NCBI GenBank assembly: GCA_021234155.1
Contig: JAJEKV010000047.1
Coordinates: forward strand, 5,667,071-5,731,070
Direction of reading: 5' to 3'
Length of the DNA: 64,000 nt
Origin: Isoetes taiwanensis
Lineage: Eukaryota; Streptophyta; Lycopodiopsida; Isoetales; Isoetaceae
Made by a program: the position numbers and the translations under genes. The notes beneath the pieces are model-generated. The model ran no database searches. It worked only from the letters and a program-made list of their open reading frames with translations, and was not told the DNA's origin. Positions 54,851 through 64,000 of this stretch are shown here, piece by piece (position 1 is the first letter of the stretch; every line of letters starts with the position of its first letter).

Positions 54851-56285
54851 CGAGGTGTACAGAGGATGGTGAGTATAATGTCAGCTGATATGAGGTATTT
54901 TTGCTACGAATGCTTTTTTTTTTAAGGGATAAGAGATTGTTTCCTTTATCCCACAGGGGTAGAGTGATCGTGATGTCCCAGCTTTTTCTTACAAGAACCA
55001 AATTGGTAAACGCATGATGTTCTAATTATTTTGTTTGGTATTTGGGAGGGTATCTCGCCGATGGTTGGGCCTAGATTTTGGGGGCGTATGTATGCAGAAT
55101 CGTATCTGTGTGGTATTTTTTGGAGGTGTTCGAGCTGCTTGCCGGGAGGGAATTGGTTCGAGCTGCTTGCTGGGATGTGGATTTTTGAGTGCATGGTTTA
55201 GAAATAGGAGGAGGAAGGATTGGAGAGTGGTTCCAGATTGGGTGGACAGGTCATGGGGCATGCCTATCTAATCGGGTGGAGTGTGTGCTCTTGGAGCGAC
55301 TAGCTTCCGGTTGCTATGAAGAGGATAGAGGGGCGGCTCAGGCTGGGCATTGAGGTGCAGGCTGGCAGAGATTCTGGCAGAGGTTCTAGGTGCAAGCTAG
55401 CACAAGAGGTGTTAATTGTGAAGGCAGCAGGATTCCGCTTAGGGTGCATGGTGGATTCAGAATGCAGGTGTGCCAATTGCAGATTGATTGGGCGATAATG
55501 TTCTAATTATTTAGGGCAGATGGCAGTTGACAGATGCAAGCTGTACAGATCGGTTCAATCTGTATTAGAGTAGTCTTTGCAGAACCCGGTTCTTTGAAAG
55601 TCCGTTCATAGTCACATAGTCACGCACATAGTTTCTGATAGTCACGCCATGTAGTTTCTGATACCGAGAGCAGGGAAGGAATTGTGAAGATGTTATCCCA
55701 TGAAGCAGGGAAGGAATTGTGAGCCATATTTCTAAGTGCTTTAGGGGTTCTGGTGAGGCCGGTATGGACTGGAGGTTCGATTCCTCCAGCCCAGGTTCTT
55801 GGCAATTTATCCAAATTTTCTTGTTCTTTGGTTGGACGTGGATCTGTATCGCCACAGTTTTAGTGGAGGCCAGGCAGTTTCTTGCCTCAAGGCTTGATCG
55901 ATTAAGACCATGGTTTTAAATTTTTCAATGTACCATAGGAAATGACATGTGTTTTTCTTGGCAAAATGTTAGTGGCCGTGGATCCGGCACAATGCCACAA
56001 TGCCACGAATATGCTACCCATCAATGGTCAGAATTGAGAGTTGAGAAAAAAACCGATAAAGAAAAATAACGAATAAACGAATGTAAAAAAAAAAACCAAA
56101 TTGGTAAACGCATATACAAATGTTCACTCTTGTTTTCATTTTGGTGGGGAACCCGCTTGGGCTTGGTGCATGAGCACGTTGAGACCTTTGACAACAAATG
56201 TCCTTTTTTTTAAGAGTTCCTTTTTCATTGTTCTAAGATCTGCTTTCCTCTAGCACTAGACCACTACGTCCACATGTTTTTAGCT
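54851..56285. other. no gene; a tRNA T-arm-like motif and a short duplication
   Basis: AGCAGGGAAGGAATTGTGA occurs at about 55668 and 55706. Near 55768, CTGGAGGTTCGATTCCTCCAG forms a T-arm-like hairpin, but no D-arm or acceptor pairing is found. AGGTGCAGGCTGGCAGAG/AGGTGCAAGCTAGCACAAG words near 55350-55405 are another local repeat. Confidence 0.4.
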
Positions 56286-56292
56286 TGGCTGC

Positions 56293-59200
56293 CTAAATAC
56301 TTTGCAAGAAGCCTCTTTCTTTCAAACTTTCAACGCATTCCTTGATGGTTTCTTCTAGCGGAGTGAACTTAAGGCCCAGGCTTTGCAGTTTCTCATTTGA
56401 GAACTTATAAGCAGGAACCCTAGGACCCGTCTCATCAGCACACCTGGAAAGTGTAAAAGATTTTAGATGGTACACATCAATAGCAGAAAAGAAGTAGATT
56501 TAGTCTTACCTTGTTGGGATTGAATAACCTGGATAAAGGTTTTTTAGAATCTTGACCAAGTCACCACAATGAACAGCGCTTTCAAGACAAATATATCTGC
56601 CCTCTGATTCTGGATTTTCATATGCTAATATATGAGCTCTAGCTGTATCCTTCACTCCAACCCATCCAAAAGCACTATTAGGATATGTGTCCATGGTTCC
56701 TGCAGTAATATGCTCGCATTAAAGAAAACCATTAACTTTAAAAAAAAAAAATCACTCCAACCCATCCAAAAGCACTAAAAAAAATCCCTGCATAACAGGT
56801 TCATTCAACAACCATGCCATAACCGACCTTATGTTGCAAACCAGAAACAATGTATCAATTAGACCAACAAAAATAAAAGGAATATTATATCTTCGTTTCA
56901 TTAGAAGTAAACAAAGAGGAAAAACGAAGGAAGATTTTTCCATGGCAAAAATGCAAGTAAAGGTTAGAATACTGGCCTATATTTTTACATCAAAGATTAC
57001 TTTTAGTACCATCAAGAAAATTGAGAATAACTTCACTGCTGGTATTTAATGTCGGTTGTAAAAGTTGCCCAATAACCATAGCAGGGTGAATTGTTACTAC
57101 ATTCAGCGCCTTCTCCTTTGCAAATTCCCAACCTACATTTTCTGCCAGAGTCTTTGATAATATGTACCATAGCTGAAAATACCCATGCAGATGAGCTAAG
57201 ATGCCATAACATTCAAAAATGATACCCCGAATATAAAAATCTTCACAACCATACTACATAAAATGATCAAACACGAAACTTATAATGTTTCTCGGGTCAA
57301 TATCATAATACCGTATCATGACATTCATGGCAAACAGTTTTCTGTTCCCTTGTTATAAAGCAAACAATGGCACCATGACTCTACGACATGGCTGACTGCC
57401 AGCATAACATGGGTGAAGCTGAACTAATTATACAGGAGTGGCCACATCATCAGTCTCACATGGCTAATAGTAAAGGACCACGTATAGCCATTTTTAGTGG
57501 GTTTCTAGGCACCTATCTCTGCTTGTATTCTTTATATATCCTATTTATATCAATAGGTTCTTCTTGATTCTACCATGGTGTCAGAGCCTTTTAAAGAGAT
57601 GGGCCGTATGTTTGCATGTGTGCGCCCCTGCATGTACATGCATGTCCATTGGAGAAATTTAAACTAAAATTTGATCTGTAGGATTGCAGGGCAATCAAAA
57701 TGTCATTATATCCAGGAAGAGATCTTTTAGTCCATGACAAGTCAAGTGAGATTGATTCCACTCTTTACACGAGCCTTGTAGGTGTACTGCTCTATCTTAG
57801 TCGCTCACATGACATCTCCATTGCAGTGAAATGTTTTTACCGGACTAATGCAAAATGCCACAGAAGGCCCTTAAAAATGTCCTTGCTTATTTCAGGAGTA
57901 CAATTTCACATGAATCCAGGTAACAACAGATGCATATTGTAAGAGATCACAAAAGCAACTGTGAACCATTGCATCTTCTAGTAAATTAGGGATGGTGTTT
58001 ATGCTGGTTGCCAACTCATTTGAGAAGTACACTAACTGAATACAAAAGACAGATGATAGCCGATGAAAGTTTCCTTCCAGATATAGCCAAGGAACATGAT
58101 ATTACAGAAGCAAAAGTGATGAATTATCCTAGCTAAGACTACCTTCAGTTTAGGCAACATAAAAGAGGTGAAGGGCAGCACCATCTGTTTCGATGAGAGT
58201 TTCCTTGCCCATATATTCAAAGAACTTGACATTACAACGCAAAAATGATGAACTACTATATCTAAAAAAACTGACAACATAAAATGCATTGCACCACCAT
58301 CTGTTTAACCAACTACCGGGTACTTAGCACAAGACCAATTAGATACTCAATGCTAGCCTATTTTCCATGCGAATTAATTGCTTGAACTTCTAGAACAAAA
58401 CTTGAAATTACAATATCAAAAAACATAGACAGCATAAACAGTACTAGTTGATATGCACACTCCATCCTTACACATACATGTATCATATCAACTTCAATAC
58501 GTAAGAATAGGTCTCACCTTGTTTTCTTTGCAATATTCTGGGTCACTGAAGGACGTCTCATCCAAGATATCATCAGGTTTTTTGGATCCATAAAAAGCAA
58601 CAGATGCCATAGAAGATGTGATTATTACTTTCTTCACTGCCGCATCAGAACACGCATGTAAGACATTCAGCGTGCCCTTAACAGCAGGGTCAAGAAATTG
58701 AACCTGTCAAGTAGCCCACTATGCCTCATAATTATTTTATAGGAAACAATCAGTCCTTGATTTGCATTCATGTCTTCCATACAGGTTAGGAATTTAATAT
58801 TTTATCTAACGTAAGATACTCTCAATCACAAGGATTATGTCATCTACGAAAGAAGAAAGAGCCCACCCTACCTCTGGATCCGTGATATTCTTCCTAAAGA
58901 ATGGTGATGCTGTATGAAAAACTCCTTCGCAACCACTAATAGCCGTTTTGAATGAACCTTCCTTGAGAAGATCGGCTTCCATTAACTCTAGATTTTCACT
59001 TGCACCTGGTAAGTTTCTTAAATGTGCAACCTTCTGTTCATTTGCTGTTTCACAAAGGCAGGTTTAAGATTCAGGGGTCATAAACAACTTCGAATGTTTT
59101 AGAGCCTGAGCATTGTAACGAGAATATGGTTGATTCAAAATTTATAAGCAAAGGGACCTACAACGTCAATTTTGTTATATAACAAGGCACGCAGGAAAGA

Positions 59201-59363
59201 CCTACCTATAATGCTTCAAATTCTTTTCTAATTTCTCCTCTTTTGAATGCTAACCTAAGCTTCGGACTGTAGCTCGGACGTGGTAACCTTTCTCCAGCAG
59301 CATTTTCACAATCCACGATGCAATGAAACCAGAAGCGCCTGTAACACATACTTTCTTCTCCAT
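56293..59363 (-). CDS. cinnamoyl-CoA reductase-like / phenylacetaldehyde reductase-type enzyme, six exons
   Basis: Exons (minus): 59255-59363, 58872-59044, 58518-58703, 57010-57172, 56510-56699, 56293-56443, all with GT..AG introns and matching phases; the product has 323 residues, normal for the family. It is an extended short-chain dehydrogenase. [19 protein letters not shown] is the NADP(H) Rossmann motif; [16 protein letters not shown] is the strand carrying the catalytic Ser; [11 protein letters not shown] is the YxxxK pair. The CCR signature KNWYCYGK is replaced by KLWYILSK, as in CCR-like and phenylacetaldehyde-reductase proteins, so lignin-type CCR activity is doubtful. [19 protein letters not shown] and [18 protein letters not shown] are further family hallmarks. 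It acts in the cytosol, reducing an aldehyde, ketone or CoA ester with NADPH. No inactivating lesion is seen. Confidence 0.9.
57480..57960 (+). mobile_element. Ty1/copia remnant in intron 3 of the reductase gene
   Basis: An LTR-like end is followed by TGGTGTCAGAGCC at about 57573-57585, a tRNA-iMet primer site. Then, at 57700-57860, comes a pol scrap: [20 protein letters not shown] and [11 protein letters not shown], as in the YRSLVGSLLYLxxTRPDI motif at the RT-RNase H border of copia elements. Almost all internal sequence is deleted. It lies in the opposite orientation to the gene. Confidence 0.65.
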
Positions 59364-59589
59364 GTTCGGATCGGAAGGCGATAGAGAAATGGCCAATAGA
59401 TCAGGCACACTAGTAGCTGTTAACTCGGTCTCGCAACAAAATGATGTAATGGTCTAGAACAGGGATTTAACAGGTGGAAGCCACCTGGCGGTTCTCAGCT
59501 TTTTTATCATCAACTCCTTTTTATCCTATGTGGCTATGGCGTGACTCTAGATTGGAGCTTCAATCAATTACACCGTATTCGTCGGTTTG

Positions 59590-60030
59590 AGCATTTTGGA
59601 ATATTCAATGACATATTCGAGGAGCTCAATCTACGAGATTCTCATCGGTTGTATTGGTGAAAGCATTCTTGTTAGGACACTGAATCATTTTAGTAGAGGT
59701 TTAAGTCCCCACATTTCATATTCTAAAACCCTAGGCGAACTTGTAGAGGTTCGAGTCCCCGTATTTCATAATTTAAAACCTTAGGCGAACCTCTAAAGAG
59801 CTTCGAGTCCTCATATTTTATTTCAAAACCATAGGCGAACAGTATTTCACATTTCAAAATCATATACGCCTCCAATCAGAAACGACCATAATCGAAACAA
59901 GAGGCACCCAGAGGCCCCAACATGCGCTCCACGCCGTAAGATCGGTGGATCCGACAACTGAGGTAGTTCAAGATGCATCTCATTAAGAACATATAGCACA
60001 ATAACAAGGATCCAAGGGGATTTGATATAG
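59590..60030 (+). repeat. copy of the B-box-bearing 0.5-kb repeat
   Basis: It has TAGAGGTTTAAGTCCCC, then TAGAGGTTCGAGTCCCC and GAGCTTCGAGTCCTC in sequence, GCCTCCAATCAGAAACGACC and GATCGGTGGATCCGACAACTG, then GATTTGATATAG near the end. Homologous to 21144-22110. Confidence 0.7.
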
Positions 60031-60083
60031 TTGTATAAATCACCATTTCTTGAACCTTAACAACCTGGTCCTCAAGTTTTAAG

Positions 60084-60104
60084 GCTGAGATCAGATCTCA
60101 GCCG
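60084..60104. repeat. 10-bp palindrome GGCTGAGATC, 1-base loop
   Basis: GGCTGAGATC, A, GATCTCAGCC. Perfect arms. Confidence 0.75.
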
Positions 60105-60263
60105 TTGATTGCAAGAGTGTTACCCGCCAGTAACGCATTAAAAGTGCATAAACACCTAGTTTGTTATGCCAAATGGCTATAAACACCTGGCTTGTTATGA
60201 AAACCACCATAAAACCACTACAAAACCACTATAAAACTCTCGGGCCCAAGTTGTTAAGGCTGA

Positions 60264-60345
60264 TAACACCCTGGAACGAGGGTGTTATGCCCTATTATAA
60301 CAAACGAGGGCCTCCAGGGCATAACATCCTCGTTCCAGGGTGTTA
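60264..60345. repeat. 30-bp inverted repeat with one mismatch, 22-base loop
   Basis: Left arm 60264-60293 (TAACACCCTGGAACGAGG, then TGTTATGCCCT) and right arm 60316-60345. A strong hairpin in an AT-rich setting. The 60427-60534 pair lies just downstream. Confidence 0.85.
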
Positions 60346-60420
60346 ACTCTCTCATAGACCATACTCCTAAAACAACTTAATAGGTTGTTATAAAGTACTA
60401 GGTAATTGCCGGGAGGAGGG

Positions 60421-60540
60421 GCATTCTGCCCTGTAAAGGGATCCAATGGCACTGCCAGACGAGGGGACGCACGAGCAGCGGAGCCTCAAGTGCACCGCCG
60501 AGTCTAGCGGCGCCGCCGGTGCCCTTTACAGGCAAAATGG
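60421..60540. repeat. inverted repeat around a GC-rich loop
   Basis: TGCCCTGTAAAGGG (60427-60440) pairs with CCCTTTACAGGCA (60522-60534) with one bulge. The 80-base loop is GC-rich (GGCGCCGCCGG), unlike the flanks. It is preceded by CTAGGTAATTGCCGGG; a similar CTAGGTAACTGGCCGG precedes the hairpin at 29991. Confidence 0.65.
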
Positions 60541-60637
60541 CCCGAGTCACGATAATTACTGGACATAATGATCAGTAGATTTAAATTTCCACTACTCTGC
60601 TTGTTTCGATAGATCCTTTGCATGATTGAAAGCTGCC

Positions 60638-61135
60638 CAAATGAAATTTCTTTGTTAAATCTTCAAAAATATGGTTGCTTTATGCGATCTTCCAAGCTCA
60701 AGAAGGGGTTCGGGTGAAGAACATGAGGTCTTTGAAGAACCGACCAACTCCCAGATAAATTTCTTCGTTAAATCTTTAAAAACACGGTTGGTCTATGCGA
60801 TCTTTGAAGCTCAGAAAGCAGCTGCAAAAAAGAACATTGCAAAAAAACGGCCGAAAAGAAGAGGTATATTATCTTTCAAGCTCAGAAAACAGCTGCAGCG
60901 CTGATAAGATCATAGTGTTTTGAACATGTAACCCCGATCTTGCCTTGTTTTGAACCTGTTAAAACAAAAAACCATAGTGTAAGAAATAATACATCAAGAA
61001 GCATATTGGTCTGTGCCTCAGCTCCGATAAGATCTTACGAGACAAAAGCTCTGCAAATTTTTGTGCAAAAAGAAACTCTACAAGCAAGCTGTGCAAGCTC
61101 CTCAGCAAGAAAAAAAACTCTGTAGAACAGGCAAG
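60638..61135. repeat. tandem degenerate 110-bp units; no gene
   Basis: AAATTTCTTYGTTAAATCTT, then TTTATGCGATCTT or TCTATGCGATCTT and CAAGCTCAGAAARCAGCTGCA-like words recur from 60649, 60759 and 60875. Short Lys-rich frames across it come from the repeat. Confidence 0.55.
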
Positions 61136-61235
61136 TTGTGCCGCTCCACAAAACCCAGGGAAAATTATGTCATATAATATTAACGCAATAATGGCGTAAT
61201 TTAAACCTACTGATCATTACAAAAATATAGACTCA

Positions 61236-62881
61236 ATAGGAAGGAAGGAAGGAAGGTTCTTTTATCATTCGCGGAGGCCAATCGGCCTATGGGACCCAAA
61301 TTACACGGGTGCGGCAAAAGCCCAGCTGTTACCCCCGATTAAAAACCCCTTAGGGAGGGAAAACCCGTCGCAGAACAAAGCCGGGCAAATTGCACAAATA
61401 TACATATACACATGAATTTCCGGCACCTCGTAGGCTCCGGGCGAGAGGTGAGTCCAGATCCAAAACCTCCCGGAGGTAGGAGCCAAGGGATCGAATCGAC
61501 GGCTGCATCTTGAGTAGCTTCGTCGGCAAGCGCACCAGTGTCGCACTAAGAGAATGTAGCGAGCCCGACCGACTATAGGCCGGATGCTCACGGAAGGCAT
61601 GGCTTTCATCCTCAACAACCCCCAGCGGGCAACACTGACAAAGCTTGTCCTGGCGCGGCTCTCCAACCCACCGACCCGTCTCAAGCCGAAGATGGTGGGC
61701 CCCTGTTCGAATGGACGCGATGATCCTGCGCTTCTTCATGGGCAACTGAGAACGCAGGTAAAGCTGTAGGCCTCGAACCAGGGTGGGGTTTATGTGCTGT
61801 TTGTAGTGTGCCATCTTTACCTGTTCCAGAGCATGGTGGTCCCAGAGCTTCCCCAGGAAACAAGAGTCCAAGTACCCCCTCAGCCTATCCGGTCGGCGTG
61901 GTGCACCTGGGCCGCACCTATACGCCGTCTACGTTCAGTAGCGCCCGACCACTGGGCTCTCTTGTCCTTCCAACAAGCCCTGAGTCGTTGCGGGCTCATC
62001 GCCACAGCGTAAGCCAAGTGCGGGAGCCGAGTGTCGCCCATGCTGGTCACCACCTTCTGGAAATAAACAATGTGTCTATCGAGGGCCGCGCTTTGCCGGG
62101 GGCATGAATCCCGCCTCTGCAACAAGATCCGATATGGAACGAGGGCTTGACCCCAAGTGCCAGCCAAAAATGCCTTCGGACCTGCTCTAAGTCGCTCCAA
62201 GTCGCCAAAGACACCCACTTGGGCCCCACACCTCGATCCCATACGTAAGAACTGCTCCACCGGTTCTGAACAAATGTGACTTGTGGCCCCGATCATACAA
62301 ACTCTACCCCGGACTATTGTTTTGCATTACGTCTGGCCGCCTTCCAACTGCGGTCACCAAGGCAAATGGATGAATCCCAATACATTGAGGGGACGGAAAT
62401 TCCACCCCCGTGTACTTGTAGGCCGGGTGTGACCTCTACCATCGCGCCTCGATAAGTGAGCCGGGAGGTGCCGGATGACGGAGGAGGATATGAGGACCAC
62501 CTTAGTCTTGGCCAGGTTGACACGCATGTCCGTCGCCTGGCAGAATGTGTCCAGGGCATCTAGGTGTGCCTGCATGCCCTCTGGTGTATGGGTCAAGAGA
62601 TCCACATCATCCGCATAGATGAGCTGCCGGATGACCTGGTGCAAGAGCTGTATACCGTCCCTCCCATTGGCAGCAAGCCAGGCTTCCAACTGGTCAATGT
62701 AAAGTCCAAAGAGTGTGGGTGATAGAGGACAACCTTACCTAACTCCAATGCTACTGGCAAATGACCGCGCCCTTCCTTGCATGCGGCTGTGCGGCTCTCG
62801 TCGATGCGATCACGGCCTGCTGACGTTCTGCTCGAGATCCATAGGGAGCCCCAGATGGTGCAATCTCGCCCACGTTAGCTC
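61236..62881 (-). mobile_element. 5'-truncated LINE copy with RT YADD, tail (CCTT)n
   Basis: The longest copy of the microsatellite-tailed LINE family. In minus order: GCPLSPTLFGLYIDQLEAWL at about 62720, QLIYADDVDLLTHTPEG (catalytic YADD, 62354-62689), VSLATWSDLEQVRRHFW (62047-62229), ASIRTGAHHLRLETGRW and the zinc motif CQCCPLGVVEDESHAF (61350-61871), here HAFREH with the last Cys lost. It ends GGGTCCCATAGGCCGATTGG, then CCTCCGCGAATGATAAAAG, and a run of CCTT. The 5' break at 62881 falls within RT, and repeat DNA follows. Several frame changes occur. Confidence 0.85.
62354..62689 (-). pseudogene. LINE ORF2 RT palm (YADD) fragment
   Basis: 111 codons with QLIYADDVDLLTHTPEGMQ followed by LDTFCQATDMRVNLAKTKVV, the YADD palm and the following N-x-x-KT-x-V motif of non-LTR RT. 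It is the only intact catalytic box in this LINE family here. Confidence 0.85.
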
Positions 62882-62885
62882 AACA

Positions 62886-63150
62886 GTTGTATTAGTGAGA
62901 GCATTCTTATTAGGACATGGAATTATTTTAGTAGAGGTTTGAGTCCCTGTAAGTCATACTCTAAAACCTTAGGCGCACCCGTATAGAGGTTCGAGCCCTC
63001 GTATTTCATATTCCAAAACCTTAGGCGAACATTCATACTATAATATTTCGAAACGAGCGGCGCCCAAAGGCTCTAACATGAGCTCTGAGTCATAGGATCA
63101 AAGGATTCAATGACTGAGGTAATTTAATGTGCATCTCGTTTAGGATATGT
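62886..63150 (+). repeat. copy of the B-box-bearing repeat
   Basis: GTATTAGTGAGAGCATTCTT, TAGAGGTTTGAGTCCCTG, TAGAGGTTCGAGCCCTCG and GCATCTCGTTTAGGATATG correspond to 59590-60030 and 21300-22110. The LINE copy abuts it at 62881. Confidence 0.7.
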
Positions 63151-63159
63151 ACATTTCAA

Positions 63160-64000
63160 AAGAGTGGTTAATGACTTGCCTTATACGTAAAATCAAACGT
63201 ATATGCTAGGCATGAATGTCCATCCTAACTGATTACTTAATATGTACCTTAAACAAATATTATTGAATTCTAAAAAAATAAAGATTCATTATAATTGACT
63301 TGGATTTTAATGCGGGATTCATATATATCATGGGGTAATTGTTGTAAATTTAGATTCAAATGAATGGAAGATTTTCTAATTTTTGGGTAATCTAAAGACT
63401 TTCCCCGAATCAAACCTCAAACAATTTTAGACAAAGCGACCTTAAAGAAAAATAAAAAAGGTTCAACAACAAAGTGCTAAATTGGAGTAGATATGTAGCA
63501 GAAGAAAGTTACTGGGAGATAATAATCTTCATCATTAGAACTATCATTAAAGATATAAAGTCTATCAGGCATTGCTCCTTCAAGACCATTGCGCAGATTG
63601 TATTTATAGATTTAAACTGCATATTCTATACATGTTCTAAAAGAGGTGCGTCCATAACTACTTTGGTCATCGAATATGCTGATCCTATGGCCCAAAGCAC
63701 ATGTTGGGGACTCTGAGCACCTCTCATTTTTACTACGGTCATTTGTGATTGGGGATGCCTGTGATTTTAAAATATGTAATTAGGTGAGCCTCAGGTTTTG
63801 GAATATGAACCTTTACCATTGGATCCATGTTTTTCTTTTTTTCAGCCCATTCAATTGTTTTACGGGGTATGGTCTACGATTTCAAGTATAGTCATTTATA
63901 CATCCAAATCAAATCCCCATGAAACCCTTGTTATTGTGCTACATATTATAACTATTGAACCATCTAGTATTAGTGCCATTTGCTTATGAAATGAAGGACG
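63160..64000. other. no gene seen
   Basis: AT-rich, with short unassigned frames only. Confidence 0.4.

Noticed and set aside
55760-55800. tRNA gene
   Set aside because: Only a T-arm-like hairpin is present; the D arm, anticodon arm and acceptor stem cannot be formed.
63474-63716. Possible copia remnant
   Set aside because: The words I looked for (RNase H or integrase motifs) are not convincingly present.

Overview
The window is nuclear DNA from a land plant with a large, transposon-rich genome. The signs are introns with GT..AG borders, plant-type proteins (a GCK-domain protein and a cinnamoyl-CoA-reductase-like enzyme), a telo-box next to one start codon, an initiator-Met tRNA primer site in LTR elements, a chromodomain-bearing Ty3 element and low gene density. 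Plant group cannot be fixed from the sequence; a seed-free vascular plant such as a fern or lycophyte is a guess.

Layout. 1-9476: a 5'-truncated LINE sits inside the 3' part of a minus-strand Ty3-type element (element A), which has a 5' LTR (7968-9476), a hairpin-bearing leader and gag-like remnants but no recognisable pol. 9815-13678: a minus-strand LINE flanked on both sides by (GA)n, with an L1-type ORF1 and an ORF2 that has lost its reverse-transcriptase core. 13679-19150: gene-poor DNA with local tandem duplications, a tRNA-like SINE and an F-box-type pseudogene. 19154-19726: intact single-exon GCK-domain gene. 20268-23578: a Pif1-like (probably Helitron) helicase split by a SINE and a duplicated 0.5-kb repeat. 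24911-26136: a possible two-exon small-protein gene. 26400-29665: fragments of one LINE family ending in different microsatellite tails. 29990-31700: inverted and short tandem repeats.

31709-48986 is a nested pair. A plus-strand Ty3 element (LTRs of about 587 bp, TSD ATCAT) is interrupted by a complete-looking minus-strand chromodomain Ty3 element (34868-45976, LTRs of about 1.6 kb, TSD CAGAT). The outer element has no integrase; the inner one lacks protease and gag zinc knuckle. 49000-55900 holds a long hairpin, another degraded Ty3 element, a palindrome-rich stretch, an FCP1-like phosphatase fragment and a LINE endonuclease fragment. 56293-59363 is the best host gene, a six-exon reductase of 323 residues on the minus strand, with a Ty1/copia scrap in its third intron. 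59590-64000 has more SINE-like repeat, hairpins and a third copy of the microsatellite-tailed LINE.

Most notable: (1) hairpins repeated in the leaders of two related Ty3 families, where the pairing is kept though the sequence differs; (2) a LINE embedded in (TC)n that resembles microsatellite-targeting elements of animals; (3) a SINE whose 3' end looks like that of the local LINE family; (4) a CAG/CTG versus CG/CGG/CCGG difference between repeat copies and in conserved motifs, which may be a methylation-linked sequencing artefact and would explain many of the apparent frameshifts.
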